From the NCBI RefSeq assembly GCF_963678635.1, contig NC_087062.1, positions 61,175,584-61,239,583 of the forward strand: a DNA stretch of 64,000 bases. The letters run 5' to 3'. The position numbers and the translations under genes are program-made. The notes under the pieces were generated by a model, which ran no database searches, was not told the DNA's origin, and was given only the letters and a program-made list of their open reading frames with translations. How positions within the stretch are numbered: position 1 is the stretch's first letter; each line of letters begins with the position of its first letter. Positions 1 to 10,630 of this stretch are shown here, one piece after another. This DNA is from Symsagittifera roscoffensis (lineage: Eukaryota; Xenacoelomorpha; Acoela; Convolutidae).

Positions 1-414
1 AAGTATACTCTTCACTCAAGCCTTACTAAAAAATAGCAAGTGTCTCTAAATCCACTAACTAAAATCAAAATGCAAATTTATAAATGCAACATCTTTCTAA
101 ACTTAACTAAATGTTTTCTTTCAGTTTCAATTACAATTTGGTTGCGTTGTTTCTCATTTGAGTTTTTTGTCACATACAAAACAAATCTGAGTTTTAACTT
201 CTTCTCTTTCATCACTTCTTTGTTTCTTCTTTTTTTTGTCGTTTAGGAGTTCTAAAACTTGTAAATTCTTCTAATTTCGTTTCTTTTTTCATCTTGTTCT
301 TCGGCCATTCTGTCAATGTTCCATCTCCTCCTCCTGCAATATTGACTCTGCCCTTTCAGTTTCTGTGTCTTGCAACACATCGGTAGCTATTCTGACGCTG
401 TTGGAAGCAGTCCT
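1..414. other. Non-coding or unreadable tail of the cassette
   Basis: This stretch is AT-rich and, on the plus strand, strongly pyrimidine-rich between about 185 and 320 (runs of t and c). No convincing ORF is present on the minus strand, where the cassette coding sequence ends in several stops. A purine-rich tract on the minus strand just before a 3' LTR would be a polypurine tract, but no sequence matching the candidate LTR at 25466-26901 follows, so I do not call one. Confidence 0.4.
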
Positions 415-1767
415 TCAACACGTCTGCTCTTCCACTCTTCCAAAACAAGGTGGGGGATCAACGTTAGATTCTTTGTTTCGGCAGAAGCTGTTGTGGAGGC
501 ACAACGTCACGTTTCTCTCCAAATCTTCCTTCAACATCTCTTCTTTCACCCTCTCATTACATTCACTCGTCATGGAAGTTCTCTTTACTGCGGTGGTCAC
601 CGCATTCCAATGAGTTACAAAAGCTCGCCTGAAAGCTCCTGCCCCAATGTACAGCTGATACGCAAAATTTCTGCAACTCTTCTCTCGTTGGCGCCTCTTG
701 TCTATTGTTCTCCTTCACATGAGCTTCCAGCCATCGTATCGCCATCATAACTCGCACAATCACTATCGTTATGGGCCATGATGAGTCTGGTAAACCCATG
801 GAGAGCAGCTGCTCTCCACAGTCCCAGATCAACACCAGATTACTACGCCCGGGGTACCACCATGTTTGCAACAAGCAATGGCAGGGAAACTCATCATGTG
901 TTGACATGATGCTCCTCCAATTACGCTTTCCCGAAGCTTCCAGTGATGGTTCCACTTCCATCATCACTCGGTGGACTTCATCATTTTCATCTCCCGCATT
1001 GTAATTCGTGATGTTTGATCCTTTCTGTTTCTGTCTTTCAAAGTCACTGAAGTTCCCACTGGCGTATCCCATGAACTTCCTTCCTTCTATCTCTTCTTTA
1101 GTTCTCTCCGGAACCGCTGAGAAAATTTTACACAGTAACTCGTAAGACTTTTCTGACATTCTCGCTAGTCTTACGCATTTTGGCACCGAGAAGGCTTGAT
1201 CCACGATCGTCCTCGTGCTTTTCACAACCACAGCTACGAAATGCACAGGGTATCTGCTCTTACACATTGAAACTAATGTGGATCCCACCAAATATCGCGC
1301 TCCCGACGGTCTGCGATATGTCTCACTGTGTCGGATGTTCATTTCCGCCTCGATTGCTTCCCTCCACCTTCCTATGTGTTTTTCCTCAGTCTGCAAAACT
1401 CCTGGGACCACTTCTACACTGTTGGCCGTGACCATCTCATGCTTTTGTTCTTGATTCAATAGTGACTCTAAAGAACCAAACATGCTGTAGAATCCTAGTG
1501 CAGTCACTAGATTCACCTCGGCTACTCCATGGCAATCCGCAACAGTTCCGTTTCTGTCTTTGCCTTCATCACAATGTTCCCAAACAAAATCGTCAACTGC
1601 TTGTGTTGTTTCTCCAAGCTCTTCATGCAATCCAGACCTCCACAGACGTGACCTTCCAGTCCACAGACTTCTTCCAGACAGCTACCAGGTTTGACCCAGT
1701 CCTCTGGTCCCCAGCCAGGCAACTCTACTTTGTCTTCTCCGTTGCTCTTAGAGGCGGTTGTCATCAC
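415..1767 (-). pseudogene. Unrecognised cassette protein 6 (three frames)
   Basis: Three overlapping minus-strand reading frames (1767-1522, 1630-563, 600-415) appear to be one coding region broken by two frameshifts. The main part is 355 codons. The beginning is rich in Cys and His (two CG-L type turns followed by GHVCGGLDC), which could be a metal-binding patch but fits no zinc-finger spacing I know. The middle is a mixed helical protein with a conserved-looking SGARYLVGSTLVSMCKSRYP stretch, and the end is charged and Cys-containing. I do not recognise the family. It is the last cassette gene in the window and follows the 480-codon ORF on the same strand. Confidence 0.45.
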
Positions 1768-1878
1768 GTTATAGATGAGTTCTCTGTACGTCTTGTGTCG
1801 CCCGTAATATTGAATCAGCGTTGAGACTCGGACACCATGATGATCCCATCAGTTCCCAAACTACCATCAAACTGGTTC

Positions 1879-3321
1879 TCAGCAGTTCGTCTGGGAATCC
1901 AATCCAAGTTCTGCCCGGTTGTTCAATTTTGGCACTGAAGTTGCAGTCACCTTTTCCTCCAAGACTAGTACCAGCTTGGCCTGCTGATTAGCAGCGCTTC
2001 TTATCGTTTCAATTCTCGACGTCCAGAATCTTAGCAACACTGCTTGCTCGTAATCAAAGAAGCAATCGCGTATGTCCTCATTTAGGAAAGGTTTGTACGT
2101 CATCCCTATGATTGCGGACACGTAACTGTAGGACTTCTTCCTGATTGGTCCACAGTATTCACCGGATTTTGGCAGTGCTCCCATGGATTCCTTAGTGAGC
2201 CTCAATTCTTTGTTTGAGAATCTCCTTATTTTGTCTATTTTCCTCATGGGTTCTAGTTCCACGGGTTCCTTCATGTTCACTCGCATTGGTTTGCTTTGAT
2301 GCATATCCAGCAGTGCTAGCAAGACAAAGGCTTTCGCTTGTTCATCGCCTTCCTTTAGCATCTTAACACAGGTATTCAATGCTGGCACTGACATTTGTTC
2401 TATCATGAACCGAATGAAACAGAGAGCGTCTCTCCGCTTCGCGCACGCTATTGCCGCTTCCCCTTGGGTTATCAGATCTCTCATGCTCGTCATTAGGAAT
2501 AACTTTTCTTCCTTTGATTTTTTCCTTTCTTCTGAATCATATTCCCCGCGAGTCAGTCCAATCATGCACCAGGCGAACCGCAGTTGTAACTCAGTTCTCA
2601 CATAAGGTACTGCTATCAGAGCCTGTATCTTCGGCGTGGTTCTCATTTCTTCTTCGAAAAACCGTAACACTACCGCTCTCCATGGAAGGCTCACCAACTG
2701 CTCTATAGTTTCTGCATGCATCTCAGACGATACCAGAGTCCCGTATGCTTTCTGCTTCAGGGTGGTGCCTTGCATTATCGTTTCCAAATAACCTTCCATG
2801 GCACTTTGGTCTTCCAGAGCCATCAAGTGTCCTCTGGCCGAATTTCTGTACTCCAACATCTCCCTGTATCCATTGGCGGGTTCATCTATTGATAGAGTAT
2901 TCGACACTGTCAGTCGGTTATATTCCACTGGGACTAGCTGTCCTACAACACTTATTTTTCCATGGTTCATGGGAGATGGTTTAAAGTATTTCATAGTACT
3001 CTCCCCACATTGGCTGAGTATTTCCATTTCTAATGTTGCTCCAGTCAGAGTGCGGTCACTCTTCTTGGTCTTGTAACCGGTTGATTTTGTTCCTGCCATG
3101 AGAATGGGTGGCACCATTGCTACATCAGTCAGCATCCTGTCTATGCCAGGCAATCGATCATCACCTTTTCCCAGATCCATAGCTTCTTCGACTCGTTTTC
3201 TTTTCGCTGAGTTGACAGCTTTTATCGAGATTTCGGAATCCACCTTCGTCTTTCCCGCTTTCCTCAATGTCACCTTGCTGCCCAGTTTCGTCTTCATTTC
3301 ATTAATCTTGTCAATGACCAT
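1879..3321 (-). CDS. Unrecognised 480-aa helical cassette protein 5
   Basis: This is the longest single intact ORF in the window. The first 50 residues are lysine-rich and include a possible nuclear localisation signal (SAKRKRVEEAMDLG). The centre and C-terminal half are predicted helical with few glycines, including long stretches such as FFEEEMRTTPKIQALIAVPY and a charged EERKKSKEEK segment. No enzyme motif, zinc finger or membrane segment is visible. It follows the 3646-3389 ORF on the same strand and belongs to the long downstream cassette of element A. Its intactness, in contrast to neighbours with frameshifts, may be chance or recent selection. The function is unknown. Confidence 0.55.
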   Translation of the reverse strand: MVIDKINEMKTKLGSKVTLRKAGKTKVDSEISIKAVNSAKRKRVEEAMDLGKGDDRLPGIDRMLTDVAMVPPILMAGTKSTGYKTKKSDRTLTGATLEMEILSQCGESTMKYFKPSPMNHGKISVVGQLVPVEYNRLTVSNTLSIDEPANGYREMLEYRNSARGHLMALEDQSAMEGYLETIMQGTTLKQKAYGTLVSSEMHAETIEQLVSLPWRAVVLRFFEEEMRTTPKIQALIAVPYVRTELQLRFAWCMIGLTRGEYDSEERKKSKEEKLFLMTSMRDLITQGEAAIACAKRRDALCFIRFMIEQMSVPALNTCVKMLKEGDEQAKAFVLLALLDMHQSKPMRVNMKEPVELEPMRKIDKIRRFSNKELRLTKESMGALPKSGEYCGPIRKKSYSYVSAIIGMTYKPFLNEDIRDCFFDYEQAVLLRFWTSRIETIRSAANQQAKLVLVLEEKVTATSVPKLNNRAELGLDSQTNC

Positions 3322-3388
3322 TTTGACCGCATCGTTCCTTTCCGGGTTCTTGACAGATATACCACTTCTCCTTTGTCTTCTTGCGGCG

Positions 3389-3646
3389 TCATCTTGCTCG
3401 GAGAGTTTGCCTCACTTTTGTCAGTGGCTGAGTCGAGCAAAACTCACTCAATCGCCCTTCACACTCGTCGAGTTTGTCAAGGACCTCCCGCATTAGTGGT
3501 CGGTTGAGACCTAGTTTCAAAATGGACTGGGTACCGTAGCTCTGAACTACCGTCCAGACCTCTTCCATTAAGGCTACTCTGTCCATTCTACATCCCGTCC
3601 TATTTTCATGGCCCCTGCAATGCACCTCCCACTCTTCTTCGGGCAA
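3389..3646 (-). pseudogene. Short cassette ORF, probably N-terminal part of the 480-aa protein
   Basis: This is an 85-codon minus-strand frame just upstream of the 480-aa ORF, separated by about 70 bases and in a different frame. It begins with an acidic, Cys-containing segment (EEEWEVHCRGHENRTGCRM) and continues as a predicted helix (LMEEVWTVVQSYGTQSILKL). The spacing and shared orientation suggest one protein split by a frameshift. No known domain is recognised. Confidence 0.4.
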
Positions 3647-3795
3647 CGTTCCCAGGAAAGGTGCTCTGGCAGTGCCTTCTATTCTTCTTCTTCTTGGTGA
3701 TTCTATGAGGAAACTCTGTTCTGTATCTTTAGAATTGCTCGGAGAGCCGCTCTCCGGCAGATTCCGGCTCGTTTCTATAAAGGCTGACGGGAGTT

Positions 3796-4620
3796 TCAGC
3801 GTGAAAGTACCTCGTCTGCTGGCTCAGTCGTTTCTAACGCATCCACACCGCTTTCAAAATCACTGAAGAAATTGAAGTCTAGGCTGGATACTCCTCCTGT
3901 CGATGCCTTATCGTCTTCTTTCTCGGCCTGATCGGGTTCCCGTTGCAAAGGTTCCTCCGATCGACGGCTTCCTCCCTGCCCATCATCTCCTTCTGGTTTC
4001 TCTTTCGAATTTGAGGGCCCTTGCTATTCACTTCTGGCCCCTTCCGGAAATTTCGGTATGACTAGCCTGCCAGCTGACAGATCTTCTTCCTCTCCATAGA
4101 TTATTTTGACCTCCTCATATCCGAAGGGTGCTAGCAAGGTTCTCGTCTGTAGCGTTCCTCCCACCGTCAACTCCGGCTTCACACTCGTCAAGATCAGGGA
4201 AGACTCTGGCAATTCAGCTCTGCCTCTCATCTTCATAGGCGCTAGATCCAGTTTTGCCCATTCCTTGTCAAATCCCCCAGGCTTTGGAGTCGCTGCGTTG
4301 CTTATCCGCCTTCTCATTGCTTGATCCGTGTAAACAAATCGCGTATGCTGCAACACTGCGGCATTTCTGCCCACAAAAAACGGATCCATCGTTTCCGAGA
4401 ATTTCGCCACTCTCGTTTCATTGGTCTCAAACGCTCTCAACCTAGGAACTTGCACTACGGAGACTACTCCGAGCATCATCCTTCTTATCAGAGGGAATTC
4501 ATGGAATTCCTCTGGCAGCCTCTTGTAATCACCCCAACCTCTCGTCTCTTCAGAGCTTTGGGAATACTTCAACGTGCTCTCTGTCCACTTCTCCCATACA
4601 ATCACGGAAGTGATCATCAA
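3796..4620 (-). pseudogene. C-terminal module after the helical domain, with in-frame TAG
   Basis: An ORF of about 198 codons (4620-4024) starts in sequence shared with 8578-8660 (a Trp-Gly-Asp-Tyr-Lys-Arg region) and then runs into unique sequence rich in beta-prone residues, ending with an acidic EEEDL segment. A TAG at 4024-4026 is followed in the same frame by 75 more open codons of charged, low-complexity protein, ending at TGA 3796-3798. The open frame beyond the TAG suggests a recent nonsense change or read-through. The protein is not recognised. It forms the end of the long SGNH-containing reading frame of copy A. Confidence 0.45.
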
Positions 4621-4903
4621 AGTTTATGACGATCATCTCCGGCTCTGATATCTTCGCGAATAACAAGACCTCACTCATTATCTCTCGTAGTGCGTGCTGC
4701 TCACACCAGTTAAGTGCACTTCCGTCCTCCGCTGATATGAGGTTCAGGTGCAACACCGACCTCCTGTATGCTTCCAACTTTACATCAGGGAACGCAAACG
4801 TGACTGCTGTTCCGTATATGACTGTCACGAACTCCTTGGCTCCTCTGATAAACGCTAAGGGATTGGTCCTCATAGCTAAGCTTAGATCAGTTAACAGGCG
4901 CAT
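4550..4903 (-). pseudogene. Helical cassette module (copy A)
   Basis: This 117-codon frame corresponds to 9106-8732 of the other copy. It begins with MRLLTDLSLAMRTNPLAFIR and ends with an acidic NFDDHFRD segment. It is predicted to be alpha/beta; no motif is recognised. In copy A it is out of frame with the upstream module because of a one-base loss near 4905, whereas in the right copy the two modules share a frame. It probably is the C-terminal continuation of the SGNH2 protein. Confidence 0.5.
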
Positions 4904-4974
4904 TCCCCCAAATGTCCTCGCACGTATTCCTCCCCCTGAATCGTTTCATCCTCTCCTGTTCCAAAGCGATTCTG

Positions 4975-5481
4975 CTACAGGAGGTACTGGATAAGAATAT
5001 GTCTCAAATCTCTTATCTTATTCCAAGAATCCGTAGCTCGCTTCACGTCGAACTTTCTCACTTTCTCTCTCATCTGCTCTGGGTAGCGCGTCAAATTCAT
5101 CAGCCCTCCCAAGTTTCCATGTGTTATTGCAATCAACGTTAGAAGTCCATCTAATCGCAAGTTTTGAATTCCTTCGGTGAGCAGTACAACCGGTCCTTTC
5201 ACAAAGTTTTCTGCTCCAAACGTCACAAACAAGGCTAGTAGTTCAATGATCGATACTTCCACTACTGCTTGGAGGAATTCCTTTATCAAATATCGAGAAA
5301 GTGTTGGGTAAGTTTTCGCCAAGAAGGACGCTGTACATCCGGCTCCTAGCCCTTCCAGCATGCTATCAGTCCGGTCAAAGCCTTCTTCGCCCCTCACTTT
5401 CTGGGTCCAGAAAGCTTCCAGAGTAACTTGGCACACTCTGTTCACAAACTCGGCTGATTTCTCTTCAGCATTTTCGGCCAA
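4975..5481 (-). pseudogene. Helical module after SGNH domain 2 (copy A)
   Basis: This is 168 codons, predicted mostly helical, with a hydrophobic middle (SIIELLALFVTFGAENFV) that could be a buried helix or, less likely, a membrane segment. It matches 9709-9206. Here the TGG codon that is TGA in the right copy is intact, so the frame runs on to QYLL. It is joined to SGNH domain 2 by a frameshift near 5480, where copy A has one extra base compared with the right copy. The role is unknown. Confidence 0.5.
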
Positions 5482-6440
5482 GGTTCACCTCCTTCACTAA
5501 ATAGGCATGGATCTTCTTGATCATCACTGGGCCTTGCTTGAAAGCATCCGCTCCCAATGCTGCTATCCGAGGGGTTAAGTGCAGCCACTGGTTAGCCTCT
5601 GGTTTCGTCCTCACAACCATCGCTTCCAAGTGAGCTCTGGTCTCTTTGGAGTTGTTTCTCCTCTCTCCTTCCTCTCTTACTTCCATTCCTCGGAACCATA
5701 AATCGTTTGACATCGCTACGATTACTCGATGGTCATCGTCAATTCCTGGCTTCAATTTAAGTTGTCTATTGAAGTTGGACAGTTGCAACCCCAGTACTTC
5801 GTCCAATACTAGCATGTGTAGTGAATGGTCCTTGAGTCCTCTCATCGCATCCGAGATGTCTGACCACACCGCAGGTAACTCAGCTCTGAGTGGCCTCAGA
5901 TTCTCCATCTCTATCTCGCGATTTGGGGCAGATATGATAACATCATATTTCCCTTCCGAGAGCAAAGCCACAATCGCATACACGAACTTCAGTCCATCCG
6001 GGAGATGTGCATATCCCGGAGACATCGCAAACACGGCTCTCGGTGTTATTTTAGTGAAGGCACCCTATTTCAGGGTATCCTCTATAGCTGGCCATACAGC
6101 GGCTTCGGCTGTCGTAGGCTCTCTGCGTCTGCTCAGGAAACCTCTGCTGGGTAGATGGTCATTGATGCCAGCGAACACAATTGTGATTGGGTTCATATCA
6201 ACCTGCCTTTGCACTCCGATCGCCATCGACACGGATTGTGATAGTCCAGGTCGACCGCTGCCAACATTATCACATCAGGCAAAACAGAGACTTGGAGGTA
6301 TATACGAGGTCTGAACTCGCGACTATCATGATCTTGGTCTTCCTCGTTTCTGCCTTGTCATTTGCAGCAAAGATGGTCCCATCTTTCTTTTTTCGCCATC
6401 AACCCACCGTATCTCTGAACATCACCTTCCTGATTCACTT
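5465..6440 (-). pseudogene. SGNH-hydrolase-like domain 2 (copy A), with nonsense codon
   Basis: Copy A of the second SGNH-like domain. Its block III (Gly-Ile-Asn-Asp) lies at 6158-6169, and a WLHLTP segment near 5570-5590 sits where block V His normally lies. A TAG at 6065-6067 replaces the GAG found in the right copy, and further frame breaks occur upstream near 6240. Only 6034-5465 is open. The SGNH superfamily covers esterases, lipases and acetylhydrolases using a Ser-His pair; here block I has Ser-Ser-Asp rather than Gly-Asp-Ser and the block V Asp is absent, so activity is doubtful. The best-preserved version is at 9716-10621. Confidence 0.55.
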
Positions 6441-6447
6441 GTTTGGG

Positions 6448-7428
6448 TTACGCTTTTTCTTTCACATGGCCTGGGGGTGCTTTCACCTGCCTGAACATCT
6501 CTACATGTTGTCCAATCGGCGCCCTCGTCGTCAGGAATCTTCCAGGTCTCTCTTCTCGATTTCCTTCGTCATGATTCAGTTTCACGTCTTGTAACGGTCG
6601 TGCATTCACTGGACCCATCGTATTGTTCGACGGCTGTCCCTCTAGATCGGCAAACCTCAAGGCAATGGTAGAGCTGAAGTTTATGTCAGCAGCTATCAAC
6701 CAGTCCACGCCTGTTATTGAGTACAGTCCGTTGACAGAAAACCTCGCTCCGTTCAACATCCTCATGGCATCTGCTGCAAGGCTCACCGTCTGAAGATTCA
6801 GTATCATCAGATCATCCTTGTATATGTGGCAGGGAGAAGGTATGGGCCTCGACCACATCAGAGAGCTCCTGTTTGGGCGTCGCTCCTCTCGACTGGTGCT
6901 CGTCGTCTCTGATCTCGTATCCGATCTAGAGGTGCTGGTCGTTTCCGCTGTCGGGTTGACAGGTTCTAATCTTCGTCTAGGATTGATGGTTCTTCTCATG
7001 GGCGCTTTCCCGAATCGATCTTGTACGTCCGTTCTTTGCCCTGGCTCGCTAGAGCTTTGCGGCCTATAGGTCGTCACGACTGGGACCGTTCCCAAACGTG
7101 TTTCTAGGTTAGGAGGCACAAAGGTCGAAATTGTCGGTTTATTCGACGTTTCTTCCTTCTTCAGCACTCCCATGTCAGAGAGTTCTACTTCGATTTCATC
7201 TAACTGCTTTTGGAGGATTCTGTTCAACCAGGCTTGTCTTTCGATGCTATCAAAGTGGATGCCGTCAGTAGTCAGTCTGGCCCGATCCATAGCTCTCAGC
7301 TCGTGCTCAATATACATAAGGATCATCCGTCCAGCATTCCGACTCGCAAGATTCCTCAGGATGTTTTTCCACCTGATTGCTCCTTCATTATGTCTCCTCC
7401 CTGTTGCTGTCAACATCTTCGTGCTCAT
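6448..7428 (-). pseudogene. SGNH domain 1 C-terminal half plus Arg/Ser/Thr-rich linker (copy A)
   Basis: This is a 326-codon frame. The first ~100 residues complete the SGNH fold that starts in the 7739-7536 frame and contain the block V motif Asp-Gly-Ile-His (7255-7266) followed by a helix, as is usual for SGNH hydrolases. Then follow a linker very rich in Arg, Ser, Thr and Pro (TSTSRSDTRSETTSTSR), probably disordered, and a short globular part ending at VKEKA. It is joined to the block I-II half by a frameshift just at block III. The same frameshift is in the right copy. Confidence 0.65.
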
Positions 7429-7535
7429 TGGTACAGTGCAGACAGTCAGTACCGCCCAGTTGAATCTCTGTCAGAGAGTAGTAAATAGGCACACCATCAT
7501 CGACTCCCATAGCGCCTCTTCCTCATCTGAGCTTC

Positions 7536-7739
7536 TCAATATGTAATTCGCCCTACTAGGATCATTACAATAAGGATTCTCCCTGGGTTCATCAGCTCCA
7601 CCATCCGAAGAAACTGGGCTATCGTTGCGCCTCCAAACGCCATCACAGTAGTGATCCAGGAAGTCCTCAAATTTTGGAGCACTCTGACCAAGCTGTCCCC
7701 CAGTATCAGATGTGATGTCCCAAGTGGCGGTTGCTGCAT
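7536..7739 (-). pseudogene. SGNH-hydrolase-like domain 1, N-terminal half (copy A)
   Basis: This short frame holds block I of an SGNH hydrolase, HLILGDSLVRVL (Gly-Asp-Ser at 7691-7699), and a block II-like Gly-Gly in AFGGATIAQF. It ends at a stop exactly where block III (Gly-x-Asn) is expected after a hydrophobic beta strand; the rest of the domain continues in another frame from 7428. Enzymes of this superfamily act on ester and acetyl bonds. GDSL-type esterase domains are known in ORF1 of some LINE elements (CR1 group), but I know of no standard place for them in Ty3/gypsy elements. Confidence 0.6.
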
Positions 7740-7753
7740 GTTTATGGTGGGCT

Positions 7754-8005
7754 CTAAGTCGATCGATTGAAGCAGACTCTCGGATCCGTATCCGGAACTC
7801 CTCTGAAGCTATACTTCAACTGGTTGTTCTTTTGCACGTCAATTACTCGGGACACTTTCTTCGCCGGCATCTCTCGTATCTTTCTGTCTGGGACCCTAGA
7901 GCTCCTTGTTGATGATGTTGCATTGCTAACTCCCTCTCTGGTCATCACGTCTTGGGAGAGTTGTACTCTGCCCGTGTCATCAATTGTTCCATAGGGTGCA
8001 GTCAC
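7754..8005 (-). pseudogene. Basic segment before SGNH domain 1 (copy A)
   Basis: An 83-codon basic, low-complexity frame (TRSSRVPDRKIREMPAKKVS) lies between the coiled-coil ORF and SGNH domain 1. It is duplicated at 12023-11811. It is probably a disordered linker, out of frame with both neighbours. No domain is recognised. Confidence 0.4.
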
Positions 8006-8038
8006 CCCGGAACCTGGCGCATTCCTGTTGACAACCAG

Positions 8039-8659
8039 TCACCCAGCTGTCTCTATCAGCTTCCTCACCGTTTGCTCCACGACTGGGTCACCTAAGGTGT
8101 CACTCGGATCCGGGATTGTCACTCGACCAGTTGTAGCCGGGAGTCGCGTTTCTGTAGTCTGACTCATTTCTCGAGGCCTCGAGAGTTCCATCGGGGACTG
8201 CCCACGAGGAATATTCCTTGTAGGTATCACTTTTTCTACGGCTGTCTTTAAGGAGAGACGCTCCGATCGCTGCTTGTATTCTCGCCTCAAGCGCTCTATT
8301 TCTTCACCCTGCTTCTTGTTGCAGTCTTCAAACAATTTCTTCCACATGTACTTATCTTCTTCTATAGTGAGCATGGTCTTGGTCATCTCATCCAGCTCCT
8401 TTCTAGTCTTCTCTAGTTCTTCTATCGTCCCATTGAGATCATGCATAGTCTCGTTTGTTTGAACTTTCTCTTCTACTCTCGCCGTCTTTGGTGGCACAGC
8501 TACTCTCAGTTGTGAACTAGACGAGGCAGCCTCGCTGTTCATTTCCTGGTGCATCCTCCTCAGTCCAGGCTTAAGCAACATCCTTCTTATCAGAGGGAAT
8601 TCATGGATTTCCTCTGGCAACCTCTTGTAATCACCCCAACCTCTCGTCTCTTCTCTCAC
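8039..8659 (-). pseudogene. Coiled-coil ORF fused to duplicated tail at the duplication junction
   Basis: This is 206 codons. The first ~28 residues belong to the conserved module that also starts the 4620 ORF. At about 8578 the sequence switches to a long predicted coiled coil (ELEKTRKELDEMTKTMLTI and following heptads) and then a Ser/Thr/Pro-rich tail. I read this as the duplication joint: the coiled coil is normally the N-terminal part of the SGNH protein (between the 12285 start and SGNH domain 1) and is joined here to the end of the right-hand copy. The coiled coil suggests self-association. Confidence 0.55.
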
Positions 8660-8731
8660 CTTGTGGTATGCTGCAGTGAGTCGAGGAATTCTCGTGATCT
8701 CGCCATTTTTCTTGTTGTAGGGCCTTAGACG

Positions 8732-9205
8732 TCAGAGCTTTGGGAATACTTCAACGTGCCCTCTGTCCACTTCTCCCATACGATCACGGAAGTGATCGTC
8801 AAAGTTGACGACTGTCATCTCTGGCTCCGATACCTTTGAAAACAACAGAGTTTTGCTCATGAGTTCTCGCAATACGTGCTGCTCACAACAATTCAGCGCA
8901 CTTCCGTCCACTGCCGATATGAGGTTCAGGTGCAGCACCGACCTCCTGTATGCTTCCACCTTTACATCAGTGAACGCAAACGTGACTGCTGGTCCGTATA
9001 TGACTGTCACGAACTCCTTGGCTCCTCTGATCAACGCTAAGGGATTAATCCTCATAGCTAAGCTCAGATCAGTTAACAGGCGCATGCCCCCAACATGTCC
9101 TCGCACGTATTCCTCCCCCTGAATCGTTTCATCCTCTCCTGTTCGAAAGCGATTCTGCTACAGGAGGTATTGGATAAGAGTATGTCTCAAATCTCTTATC
9201 TTATT
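8732..9205 (-). pseudogene. Helical cassette module (copy B)
   Basis: This continues in the same frame as 9709-9206 after a TGA at 9206-9208. It comprises a conserved connecting stretch and the module beginning MRLLTDLSLAMRINPLALIR, ending in NFDDHFRD and a stop at 8732. No known fold is recognised. Being in the same frame as SGNH domain 2 over about 630 codons (10621-8732), it very likely was one protein with it. Confidence 0.5.
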
Positions 9206-9709
9206 TCAGGAATCCGTAGCTCGCTTCACGTCGAACTTCCTCACTTTCTCTCTCATCTGCTCTGGGTAGCGCGTCAAATTCATCAGCCCTCCCAAGTTTC
9301 CATGTGTTATTGCAATCAACGTTAGAAGTCCATCTAATCGCAAGTTTTGAATTCCTTCGGTGAGCAGTACAACCGGTCCTTTCACAAAGTTTTCTGCTCC
9401 AAACGTCACAAACAAGGCTAGTAGTTCAATGATCGATACTTCCACTACTGCTTGGAGGAATTCCTTTATCAAATATCGAGAAAGTGTTGGGTAAGTTTTC
9501 GCCAAGAAGGACGCTGTACATCCGGCTCCTAGCCCTTCCAGCATGCTATCAGTCCGGTCAAAGCCTTCTTCACCCCTCACTTTCTGGGTCCAGAAAGCTT
9601 CCAGGGTAACTTGGCACACTCTGTTCACAAACTCGGCTGATTTCTCTTCAGCATTTTCAGCCAGGTTCACCTCCTTCACTAAATAGGCATGGATCTTCTT
9701 GATCATCAC
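9206..9709 (-). pseudogene. Helical module after SGNH domain 2 (copy B)
   Basis: This is nearly identical to 5481-4975. It lies in the same frame as the SGNH2 ORF 10621-9716, separated only by the TAA at 9716-9718, and ends at a TGA that is a Trp codon in the other copy. It is predicted to be helical with one strongly hydrophobic helix. Function unknown. Confidence 0.5.
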
Positions 9710-9715
9710 TGGGCC

Positions 9716-10621
9716 TTACTTGAAAGCATCCGCTCCCAATGCTGCTATCATAGGGGTTAAGTGCAGCCACTGGTTATCCTCTGGTTTCGTTCTCACAACC
9801 ATCGCTTCCAAGTGAGCTCTGGTCTCTTTGGAGTTGTTTCTCCTCTCTCCTTCCTCTCTTACTTCCATTCCTCGGAACCATAAATCGTTTGACATCGCTA
9901 CGATTACTCGATGGTCATCGTCAATTCCTGGCTTCAATTTAAGTTGTCTATTGAAGTTGGACAGTTGCAACCCCAGTACTTCGTCCAATACTAGCATGTG
10001 TAGTGAATGGTCCTTGAATCCTCTCATCGCATTCGAGATGTCTGACCACACCGCAGGTAACTCAGCTCTGAGTGGCCTCAGATTCTCCATGTCTATCTCG
10101 CGATTTGGGGCAGATATGATAACATCATATTTCCCTTCCGAGAGCAAAGCCACAATCGCATACACGAACTTCAGTCCATCCGGGAGATGTGCATATCCCG
10201 GAGACATCGCAAACACGGCTCTCGGTGTTATTTTAGTGAAGGCACCCTCTTTCAGGGTATCCTCTATAGCTGGCCATACAGCGGCTTCGGCTGTCGTAGG
10301 CTCTCTGCGTCTGCTCAGGAAACCTCTGCTGGGTAGATGGTCATTGATGCCAGCGAACACAATTGTGGTTGGGTTCATATCAGTCTGCCTTTGCACTCCG
10401 ATCGCCATCGACACGGATTGTGTTAGGTCCAGGTCGACCGCTGCCAACATTATCACATCAGGCCAAAACAGAGACTTGGAGGTATATATGAGGTCTGAAC
10501 TCGCGACTATCATGATCTTGGCCTTCCTCATTTCTGCCATGTCATTTGCTGCAAAGATGGTCCCATCTTTCTTTATCGCCATCAACCCACCGTATCTCTG
10601 AACATCACCTTCCTGATTCAC
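9716..10621 (-). pseudogene. SGNH-hydrolase-like domain 2 (copy B, best preserved)
   Basis: This is an open frame of 301 codons. A hydrophobic strand (AKIMIVASSDL) stands where SGNH block I is expected, with Ser-Ser-Asp instead of Gly-Asp-Ser. A block III-like VFAGINDHL has the canonical Gly-x-Asn-Asp (10340-10351), and near the C-terminus WLHLTP followed by an Ala/Gly-rich helix resembles block V, lacking the catalytic Asp. The fold assignment is inference from motif order and spacing; the domain may be non-catalytic. It ends at TAA 9716-9718, a CAA in the other copy, so the original protein continued. Confidence 0.6.
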
Positions 10622-10630
10622 TTGTTTCGG

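Larger units (their letters stand above)
4478..8001. repeat. Cassette duplication, left copy (copy A)
   Basis: This matches 8578-12049 at a few percent divergence. Homology begins at the catccttcttatcag sequence (about 4480 and 8580) and ends just after attgttccatagggtgc (about 8001 and 12049). The left copy lacks a 107-bp segment present at about 8650-8755. The right copy lacks about 146 bp present at about 7090-7235. Each copy has private stop codons, so they decayed separately after duplication. Confidence 0.85.
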
